Below, one piece after another: positions 57,756-64,000 of a stretch of DNA of 64,000 nucleotides (its first letter is position 1; each line of letters opens with the position of its first letter). Below the pieces are notes generated by a model that searched no databases, was not told the DNA's origin, and worked only from the letters and a program-made list of their open reading frames with translations. Source of the stretch: Roseburia sp. (GTDB lineage Bacteria; Bacillota; Clostridia; Lachnospirales; Lachnospiraceae); contig JAMPFV010000004.1 of assembly GCA_023664265.1 (NCBI GenBank), positions 22,383 through 86,382 of the forward strand, given 5' to 3'. A program made the translations under genes and the position numbers.

Positions 57756-58968
57756 CATTTCTGCGCGTGTACGCGTATCCCTCCCGCGGCGCAATCAACG
57801 GCGCGGGGCTGAGCGGCCCGTGCGCCTGCACCACCGTTTTCCCCTCCATAATTCCCTGGCAGAAGGCGTACAGCCGGTCAGCGGCCTCCCGCGGATTCCA
57901 CTCGCTGATCATCGTCTCATACGCGCTCGCGCCAAGGCGCTCACACAGTGCGGAATCAAGGCAGAGTTGCCGCACCTGCGCGTAGAACTCCCTGAAATGT
58001 CCCGTCCTGTACACCAGCCCGTTCTTCCCGTGCTTCAACAGAAACGGCACTGCTCCGATTCCGTGTCCGGCCACCACCGCGCAGGCGCTGTTCATGGCCT
58101 CGTTCAGGACGGCGCCCCAGCCCTCCAGATAATCGCTCGTGAAGAGGAACAGTCTCGCCTCCTCCATAAACCGGCGCACCTCCTTGGGCGGCCGGAAACC
58201 GTGAAACACCACCTCGTCGGAGAGCCCGTATTTCCTGACCATGGCCTTCAACGCATCCTCCTGCTCTCCGCCCCCCACCATGTCCAGCCGGAAGGAAATC
58301 CCTTCCGCCTTCAGACGCCTTGCCGCCTTTACCGCGTATTCCGGATGCTTGAGCTTCAAAAACCTTCCCGCCCAGAGGATTCTGATCTGCGCCCGCCCCT
58401 GCGCGTCCTGCCCGCGTTTGCGCGCAAGCAAATCGTCAAGCGCATAAGTATTGACCTCCGGAAAATATCCCCACACATATTTCCTGTTCGGATATGCCTT
58501 TATAATCGCAAAGTCAGACGCCACATACGCTCCGTGGCACAGCAGCCAGACCGGCGAGTCCGCGTACTGCGTATGATCCTCGTACTTCTTCCTTCTGCCG
58601 CGCGGGGAAACGGATTTCCACTGCCCCTCACGGTAAAGGCGCTCGCTGGCCCGGATGACGGGCTTTCCCGCCTTCAGGCGCGGTTGAATATAGGCTTCAT
58701 CCTCCACACCGCCGAAAATCACGATATCGCTGTCCATAATGCACGCGGCACAGCCCGCCGCGTCCTCATAATAAAGTCTGAGATAGGGGATGCCCGGCAC
58801 CTCCGCCCCCCAGCCCATCTCCACCCGGTCCTGCTCCATCCGCTCCGTCTGCACAAAGGAGAAGCAATCGCCAAGCCGCTCATGGAGCGCGTTCGACAGT
58901 GGTATCTGGTGATGGTTGATGTAATTGGAAACAATCGTTATTTTAGGAATATCAGACGTCAATTTCAT
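57751..58968 (-). CDS. Glycosyltransferase family 4
   Basis: 405 residues from MKLTSDIPKITIVSNYINHH, with GGAG seven bases upstream; a longer frame to 59073 lies inside the upstream gene and is not homologous. The N-terminal half has IPLSNALHERLGDCFSFVQ; the C-terminal half has ILWAGRFLKLKHPEYAVKAAR and LFTSDYLEGWGAVLNEAMNSACAVVA, the EX7E site with GWG in place of GMP. It is the last gene of the first minus-strand operon. Donor unknown. Confidence 0.9.
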   Translation of the reverse strand: MKLTSDIPKITIVSNYINHHQIPLSNALHERLGDCFSFVQTERMEQDRVEMGWGAEVPGIPYLRLYYEDAAGCAACIMDSDIVIFGGVEDEAYIQPRLKAGKPVIRASERLYREGQWKSVSPRGRRKKYEDHTQYADSPVWLLCHGAYVASDFAIIKAYPNRKYVWGYFPEVNTYALDDLLARKRGQDAQGRAQIRILWAGRFLKLKHPEYAVKAARRLKAEGISFRLDMVGGGEQEDALKAMVRKYGLSDEVVFHGFRPPKEVRRFMEEARLFLFTSDYLEGWGAVLNEAMNSACAVVAGHGIGAVPFLLKHGKNGLVYRTGHFREFYAQVRQLCLDSALCERLGASAYETMISEWNPREAADRLYAFCQGIMEGKTVVQAHGPLSPAPLIAPREGYAYTRRNE

Positions 58969-60247
58969 TGTAAATCTCCAAAAGCCTTTGATAATTCTTT
59001 TCCGGGTCATGCGTCTGCAGCGCGTGGGCCCGCGCGTTCGAGGACATCGACATCGCCAGCTTGTCGTCATCAAAAATCCTGCATATCGCCTCCGCGAGAC
59101 GCTCCGGCTCCTCCTTGGGATACAGCAGCCCGTCTCTGCCGTCGCTCAGCAGATTGTGTGTGCCGCCCACGTCGGACGCGACCACGGGAACGCCCAAAAG
59201 CATCGCCTCCCCCACGGAATTCGGGGAGTTCTCAATTGCGGACGGACATAAGAAAACGTGCGTTTTTAAAAGTCTGGCGCACATCTTGTCGGAGTTGAGC
59301 CTCCCAACAAACTTCACATGATTCTCGAGCCGCTTCTGTTTGATTTGCCGCAGCAGATATTTCCCGTACCCCGAAAGCTTTATCTTGTCCTTCAGGCTGT
59401 CGTTCGCGGTAATCCTGTCGCCCGCCACATACAGAACGGTGTCCTTATATTTTTCCACAATATCAGGCAGGATATCCAACACATAATGAAGCCCCTTTAT
59501 CGGGTAATTGCCCTGGCTGACGAACAGGGAGTGGTGCTCAATCCTGTCTATGTTCCACGCGTCCCTATAGAATGCGCTCCTGAGTGTCTCATTCATAAAA
59601 TGATAGACCGCGTTCGGCGCAAGCTCCCTCGTCATGCGCCTGTCGAAGTCCGTCCGCCCCGTCACATGCTCCGCAAGCGCGAGCGCCTCTTTCTCATACT
59701 CCCCGCGCCTTTCAAACTTGCTCTGCTGCTCCGCCAGACTGTCCTTGCGCAGCCGGTCGCGGAGCGTCCTCTTCTTCTGAGCGGAATACGGCAAATCCGC
59801 CATATAGACTTCGGCGCACACGCAGCAAAGTCCCTGAATGCCTATCAGCGTCCGCTCCGGGCGGTTGAAGGCCCGCATACAGGCCAGCGTATGCGGATAT
59901 TCCGTGCCGAAAATGTGGACAATGTCCGGTCGGAAATCCTCCAAAACCGCGCGAAGGCTCTCCTCCATCGCAGTCTCGTAGATTTCGGGGCGACGCGTAT
60001 CCTCCCGAAAGACATAGTAGTCAATGCCCTCCGCCCGGTTCTTCACAAACAGGGAGGCGTCCTCCTTCAGAATCCGCAGCTCCTCCGAGCTCGGAAAGCA
60101 TATGGCAAGTGTTATGTTATTCTGCTCGCGATTCACGAGCAGCTTATCCGCAAGCCCCGAAAGCCAGCCCTCCTTCACCTCAATCTTATACCCGAGACTC
60201 TTCGCGATAAACGGGAGCATAATGTTGCATAGCCATAATACCTTCAC
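58952..60247 (-). CDS. Glycosyltransferase family 4
   Basis: 431 residues with GTG start (GGGGGATG upstream). VLWLCNIMLPFIAKSLG, HIFGTEYPHTLACMRAF, SQGNYPIKGLHYVLDILPDI and LCPSAIENSPNSVGEAMLLGVPVVAS are GT4 blocks; the donor site reads ENSPNSVGE in place of the common EGxPxxxxE, as in several capsular GT4 enzymes. It overlaps the next GT4 by 17 bases. Relatives act as galactosyl- or rhamnosyl-type transferases, but specificity is not readable here. Confidence 0.88.
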   Translation of the reverse strand: MKVLWLCNIMLPFIAKSLGYKIEVKEGWLSGLADKLLVNREQNNITLAICFPSSEELRILKEDASLFVKNRAEGIDYYVFREDTRRPEIYETAMEESLRAVLEDFRPDIVHIFGTEYPHTLACMRAFNRPERTLIGIQGLCCVCAEVYMADLPYSAQKKRTLRDRLRKDSLAEQQSKFERRGEYEKEALALAEHVTGRTDFDRRMTRELAPNAVYHFMNETLRSAFYRDAWNIDRIEHHSLFVSQGNYPIKGLHYVLDILPDIVEKYKDTVLYVAGDRITANDSLKDKIKLSGYGKYLLRQIKQKRLENHVKFVGRLNSDKMCARLLKTHVFLCPSAIENSPNSVGEAMLLGVPVVASDVGGTHNLLSDGRDGLLYPKEEPERLAEAICRIFDDDKLAMSMSSNARAHALQTHDPEKNYQRLLEIYNEIDV

Positions 60248-60254
60248 AATAACT

Positions 60255-61097
60255 TCATCCCCCTTTGAACAGTTTGTAAACGGCTGTTTTTATGCTGTTA
60301 TAGAATCGGGAAAAATGTCTGCTCCCGGCCAGCGCGCTCCGAAGCGGCGCCAGCGTCAACAGCAGAAGCAGCCGGTATTTGTCCGCTTTCCCTCTTCCCA
60401 TATATTTTACAACAATTTCCCGGTGTTGTCTCGCGGAACGTTTTTTATTTTCCTTTGTCTCCGAATATCCGCCGCCCTCGTAGGAGGCGACAATCATCGG
60501 CACATAGCGGATGTCCGCCTTCTTCTCGTAATAGCACCAAAGAAAATGCTCATAGTCTGCGCGCACGGTATAGCGCGTATCATATCCGCGCTCCTCAAAC
60601 AGCGATCGCCGGTAAAAGCAGCTCTGATGACACGGGACGTTTCGATAACATGCGAAATCATTTATCTGCGGCGACGCGTATATCACCGTGTCCAGCGCCT
60701 TGTGATACAGATTGCCATATATAATATCCACCGTTTTTTTATTTGCATTCTCCCCCGCCGGAATCGCGGCCGCCATGTCCTCCAAAACCCTGTCATTATA
60801 AAGGCTGTCGCCCGTATTCAAAAACAGCAGCCAGCTTCCGGAGGCCTCCGCGACCGCCTGATTCATCGCATCATAGATACCGTTATCTTTTCGTATGATA
60901 ACATGCGTTCTGTCATCCGTCTCCACCCGTTGCGGGGAGCCGTCCGTCGAGCCGCCGTCCTTTATGATAATCTCATACTCCTTATATGTCTGTGCGCGCA
61001 CACTCGCCACCGTATCCGCGAGCCGCTCCCCCGCGTTCAGGCACACGATAATGATACTGTAAACTATCCCATTCCCGATTTCACTATTTATAGACAT
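60255..61097 (-). CDS. Glycosyltransferase family 2 (WcaE/PslC-like)
   Basis: 280 residues. YSIIIVCLNAGERLADTV, IIIKDGGSTDGSPQRVE, DNGIYDAMNQAVAEASGSWLLF and FLNTGDSLYND are the short GT2 form common in exopolysaccharide loci, with HQSCFYRRSLF as the acceptor block. There is no clear membrane helix, though the C-terminus is amphipathic and basic and may bind the membrane. It overlaps epsG by 14 bases and follows GGAGGAG. Likely a repeat-unit transferase. Confidence 0.92.
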   Translation of the reverse strand: MSINSEIGNGIVYSIIIVCLNAGERLADTVASVRAQTYKEYEIIIKDGGSTDGSPQRVETDDRTHVIIRKDNGIYDAMNQAVAEASGSWLLFLNTGDSLYNDRVLEDMAAAIPAGENANKKTVDIIYGNLYHKALDTVIYASPQINDFACYRNVPCHQSCFYRRSLFEERGYDTRYTVRADYEHFLWCYYEKKADIRYVPMIVASYEGGGYSETKENKKRSARQHREIVVKYMGRGKADKYRLLLLLTLAPLRSALAGSRHFSRFYNSIKTAVYKLFKGG

Positions 61098-62238
61098 ATC
61101 GCTCCTCCGTAAACAGCCAGCTCTTATACGGGAGCAGGCCGACGCCTGCCTCGTGCGCCTGCAGCAGAAACAGCCCGAAATTCACGACACACACGAAAAA
61201 CACAATCGCCCTCACGCGCCGTCTCAGCCGCTCCTCCTCTGTCATCCCAAGCATCAGCGGTATCATCAGGAGCTGTGCGACACTGAAATAATAGGTGATT
61301 CGCGTCACCACTGGCAGAAACGAGAAAAGAGTGCAGGATACCAGCGCTAACAGTTGCAGCTGCATGTAAAAACGCAGCTCTCTGTATGCGCGGTGCGCCT
61401 TCAACCGCTCCGTCCCCATCGTGTGCGCAAGCCACAGATAAAACGCGAGCGCCGACAGAATCCGAACCGCACTGCCGATGCTGCCGCCCCCCTCCAGATA
61501 GACCGTATCCCTATAGGAGGGATAGAGCACCAGCGCCGCCTTGAGCACCCAATCGCGTCCCAAAAAGCACAGCGCGCTCAGCGCCAGGCCGCAGACGATA
61601 TATCCGCGCCTCCATTCCAACGTCGCAAGCCAATACGCCGGTATCACCAACAGAACGGACTTATGAAACAGCGCCGCAATCAAAATCCAAAACACAAACC
61701 GCAGATAATCTTTTGCCAGCACACTGCGCATCGCGCACAGAGCCAGCGCAAGCGCGAAATAATAACGCATGGTATTATAGGTCTGGAAATACAGACCCAG
61801 CGTCATAAAAAGGAAGAAGGACTGCGTAAAGCTGACGCTCTGCCGGTACAGCGCCCTCAAAAACACCCAAATCGTGGCAAAGGAGAATATGGCAAACACT
61901 GCCTCGTAATACTCCCCGCCGAGCAGCGTATAGACCAACCGCACCAGCCGGTTAAAACCGATTTCCGTGACGACATAGCCGCCCACATAAGCCTCGTGCG
62001 CCGTCTGCGTATATTGTTGATAATCATTTCCCACATCAAAGCGCAGCGCGGCGCACAGAAACAATATCGCAAATATTCCGGTCAGGAAGAGCCTGTTCCA
62101 AAAGCTTTGCCGCGTCCGCTCTCCGTTCACGAACACCGGCGCCTTTGCTCCTCCCGCAGACACCCGCGACGCCATCAGGCCTGTCGTTGCTGCGATTACC
62201 AGATAAAACACGATGGAACAAGCCCTGTCCAATGCCAC
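61084..62238 (-). CDS. epsG: EpsG-family polysaccharide polymerase (Wzy type)
   Basis: About 384 residues with 10-11 membrane helices. ALRFDVGNDYQQYTQTAHEAY in the first external loop and YFQTYNTMRYYFALALALCAM are the EpsG signatures. It would join undecaprenyl-linked repeat units outside the membrane. The GTG at 62238 has GGAGG five bases upstream; a TTG four codons earlier contains that site. Its place close to the chain-length gene is typical of Gram-positive eps loci. Confidence 0.9.
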   Translation of the reverse strand: MALDRACSIVFYLVIAATTGLMASRVSAGGAKAPVFVNGERTRQSFWNRLFLTGIFAILFLCAALRFDVGNDYQQYTQTAHEAYVGGYVVTEIGFNRLVRLVYTLLGGEYYEAVFAIFSFATIWVFLRALYRQSVSFTQSFFLFMTLGLYFQTYNTMRYYFALALALCAMRSVLAKDYLRFVFWILIAALFHKSVLLVIPAYWLATLEWRRGYIVCGLALSALCFLGRDWVLKAALVLYPSYRDTVYLEGGGSIGSAVRILSALAFYLWLAHTMGTERLKAHRAYRELRFYMQLQLLALVSCTLFSFLPVVTRITYYFSVAQLLMIPLMLGMTEEERLRRRVRAIVFFVCVVNFGLFLLQAHEAGVGLLPYKSWLFTEERYVYK

Positions 62239-62255
62239 CTCTACCTCCAAATCCG

Positions 62256-63050
62256 CTAAAGCCGTTTTACCGACGCAATCCCCCGCTTCATCAGGGACAG
62301 CGCCGTCTTTTCCGGTATTTCACGGCACATGGTATCGCCGTGCGCCATGAGAAAGCGCACCGCCATCGGATACGCCAGTCTCCCGTACAGAAAATGATAG
62401 AGCACGCCCCTGTCCGTAAAGAACTTCTCCGTATATCCCTGAAACCATGTGGATTCCCGCTCCCGCTCCGCACCGAGCTCCACCGGAACCGCATAGACTT
62501 TCATGCCGCACGACAGACAATCCTTGAGAAACAGGCTGTCCTCGCCGTTGCTGTACGCCGCGCCGCCCCCGAACAGAAGCGAAAAGGTCACATTCGACGC
62601 ATGCAGCTTTTCTCTTCTTACGGCAAAGGAATAGGTCGGATACCGCCCCGCGTTCCAGATATGCACCCGATGAAACCGCTCCGTGTGATAGGTCGCCCGC
62701 GCCGCGCCGACGCGCATGTTAAACAGCAGGAAATCCGCCTCCGGGTGCGCCGCAAACTGCTCCAGAACTTTTTGCTCATAGCCGCTGTCATATACGATAT
62801 CCTCATCCGAGAACAGCAGAATATCCGCGCGCGCCCGCAGCAATGCGTTGTTTCTGCTGAGCCCGACTCCCCGCTCCGCAAAGCTGTAGCACCGGATCCG
62901 TTTCCGTCCGCCGGCGCAGGGACGCTCATACTCCTCATAGTCAAAGCGATTCGTCTGGTTGATGATAATCGCATCGCTCTCAAGCCGCATACGCTCCGCC
63001 AGTGTGGAGACCTCCTCCCCCACCGCCGATACCAATACCTGTAAATCCAT
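62256..63050 (-). CDS. Glycosyltransferase family 2 (variant)
   Basis: 264 residues from MDLQVLVSAVGEEVSTLAERM, with GGGAGGGGC upstream. It keeps the GT-A order in a divergent form: IIINQTNR, GVGLSRNNALLRA, LLFSDEDIVYD (DED in place of DxD), then FGGGAAYSNGEDSLFLKDCL with the ED acid/base pair. This form is common as the first GT after chain-length genes in Clostridia and Bacilli loci. It lies 5 bases before epsG. Confidence 0.85.
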   Translation of the reverse strand: MDLQVLVSAVGEEVSTLAERMRLESDAIIINQTNRFDYEEYERPCAGGRKRIRCYSFAERGVGLSRNNALLRARADILLFSDEDIVYDSGYEQKVLEQFAAHPEADFLLFNMRVGAARATYHTERFHRVHIWNAGRYPTYSFAVRREKLHASNVTFSLLFGGGAAYSNGEDSLFLKDCLSCGMKVYAVPVELGAERERESTWFQGYTEKFFTDRGVLYHFLYGRLAYPMAVRFLMAHGDTMCREIPEKTALSLMKRGIASVKRL

Positions 63051-63075
63051 TGCCCCTCCCAGTCGGCGCCGCCGG

Positions 63076-64000
63076 TTATTTTCCCGCGCCGCGCCAATGC
63101 ACCGTCTCATTCATGTAAATATCCATCCACCGCCTGTCCACGTCCACAAGCACCGCCCCGACAATCTCATGTCCCTGCAGCCGCAGATAGTTGATCTCAT
63201 CCGCCGTTTTGCGCCTGCACGGCACACCGAACGGTATCACCATAAGAACCGCGGCCGCGCGCATATCGGAGTCTGCCTCCAATGCGCGGATGCGCCCTTT
63301 TACGCCGGGCGCCGCAAGCGCCTCCGGCTCCCGCGCAAGCGCGGCGGCCGCTCCGTCTCTGCCGCCATCTGCAAGGACAAGCTCCTCCCGCTCCGTCAAC
63401 AGCCGCCCTATCCCCGCAAGCAGCATCTCCTCCTGTCTTGCGTTCTTTCCCTCCGCATAGCGCATCCCGTAAGCCGGAATGCCGAAATACCTGGAAATAT
63501 CCGCCTTGGTATAAATACAGTCGCCCAAGCCGAAGCGAAGCGCAGTCACAAACGCTCCGACACAGACAAAAAGCACTGCCCCCAACAGCGCTGCCCGCGC
63601 CGAAAACAGTCTCACGCGCTCTTGTACGACGCCCAAGTCCTCCACCTTGCTGATGGAATCAAATTCATCCTTCGTATCCGCAAACGTCTCCAACGCCGCC
63701 TGCAGCGCAGCCTGTACGCGCTCCACGTCAGCCGCGTCCGGCCCCTTGACGGTGATGATCAGATAACGCACGTCAGATAAAATATCTGCCGTTATCATAT
63801 CTCCCACCTGCTCCCGCACATAGCCGTCTCCGAGTGTCTCCATCATCCTGCCGAGTATCTCATCGTTTCTGACCACATCGTTCCAGGTAAAGGCATTGTA
63901 GTAGTCCTTGGCCTCCAGCCTGCCCTCCGCAAAATCAATATAGTATTCCGTCTCGGACACATATGTCGGCGTTGCGGACGCAATCCATGCGGCGGCGAGC
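63076..64000 (-). CDS. Wzz/CapA-type chain-length regulator with extended C-terminus (cut by window edge)
   Basis: The frame is open to the window end, so the N-terminus is missing. Visible are the end of the first membrane helix with SATPTYVSETEYYIDF, an external domain of about 120 residues, and a second helix (LLGAVLFVCVGAFVTALRFGL). A cytoplasmic tail of about 140 residues begins with TKADISRYFGIPAYGM. The tail resembles the end of a BY-kinase fold (AAVLMVIPFGVP and LRLQGHEIVGAVLVDVD) but has no Walker motif. It should control polymer length; the partner kinase would lie beyond 64000. Confidence 0.82.
   Translation of the reverse strand, partial: LAAAWIASATPTYVSETEYYIDFAEGRLEAKDYYNAFTWNDVVRNDEILGRMMETLGDGYVREQVGDMITADILSDVRYLIITVKGPDAADVERVQAALQAALETFADTKDEFDSISKVEDLGVVQERVRLFSARAALLGAVLFVCVGAFVTALRFGLGDCIYTKADISRYFGIPAYGMRYAEGKNARQEEMLLAGIGRLLTEREELVLADGGRDGAAAALAREPEALAAPGVKGRIRALEADSDMRAAAVLMVIPFGVPCRRKTADEINYLRLQGHEIVGAVLVDVDRRWMDIYMNETVHWRGAGK

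Overview
The window looks like most of one very large surface-polysaccharide (capsule/exopolysaccharide) locus of a Gram-positive Clostridia-type bacterium, probably Lachnospiraceae-like. The basis for this guess is strong GGAGG-type ribosome-binding sites, an EpsG polymerase, a Wzz/CapA-type chain-length protein, YfhO-type membrane proteins and a TetR-MMPL-GLUG module. No rRNA, tRNA, transposase or phage gene was seen, so the species cannot be named. Almost every gene is on the minus strand and transcription runs from 64000 towards 1, usually with overlapping or nearly overlapping genes. Only a TetR regulator (17169-17738) and a TylF-type methyltransferase (56932-57717) point the other way.

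Layout in the direction of transcription. (a) 64000-57751: a chain-length regulator cut by the window edge, a GT2, the EpsG polymerase, a GT2 and two GT4 enzymes, ending in a bidirectional terminator. (b) 57717-56373: an AT-rich island with the methyltransferase, an unusual multi-hairpin leader and an XRE regulator. (c) 56272-49224: a sialyltransferase-like GT52-type enzyme, a PglK-like ABC flippase, a GT2, and an MBOAT plus SGNH O-acyltransferase pair. (d) 49113-43493: all six pseudaminic acid genes (pseB, C, F, I, H, G) behind a strong promoter. (e) 43471-35801: an acyltransferase, two polytopic GT-C-like proteins, the dTDP-sugar aminotransferase RffA, a GNAT and a GtrB-like polyprenyl-phosphate glycosyltransferase. 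(f) 35751-27389: an O-antigen ligase/polymerase, then a Pgl-like set (PglF, PglE and PglC types, an ATP-grasp enzyme, a PglA-like GT4). (g) 27392-17735: a UDP-HexNAc 6-dehydrogenase and 4-epimerase (TviB/TviC type) separated by a 111-bp tandem hairpin array, a DUF2334 deacetylase, four GT4s and an AsnB amidotransferase. (h) 17738-10581: TetR, an MMPL/RND exporter and a giant GLUG-repeat surface protein. (i) 10420-1: a second MBOAT/SGNH pair, a second AsnB, two polytopic GT-C-like proteins, a GT11 fucosyltransferase and a partial GT2.

Together the genes predict a complex, heavily decorated glycan. It would be started on undecaprenyl phosphate by the PglC-like phosphosugar transferase with a bacillosamine-type 4-amino sugar, perhaps N-aminoacylated by the ATP-grasp enzyme. 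It would be elongated by GT2 and GT4 enzymes with HexNAc uronic acid (possibly amidated by the AsnB proteins), Fuc4N and fucose, and capped or decorated with pseudaminic acid. O-acylation and methylation would follow, then flipping by the ABC transporter and polymerisation by EpsG and/or the WaaL/Wzy-like protein. The donor genes for GDP-fucose and dTDP-glucose are not in this window.

The least explained features are structured nucleic-acid elements in this locus. One is a composite double-hairpin element, seen as a 111-bp tandem array after tviB and again at the end of the ABC transporter gene, where it supplies the stop codon. Another is a pseudoknot-capable leader in front of the methyltransferase gene. 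The chemistry worth testing is the substitution of an ATP-grasp enzyme for PglD, and the GT52-like enzyme as a pseudaminyltransferase.
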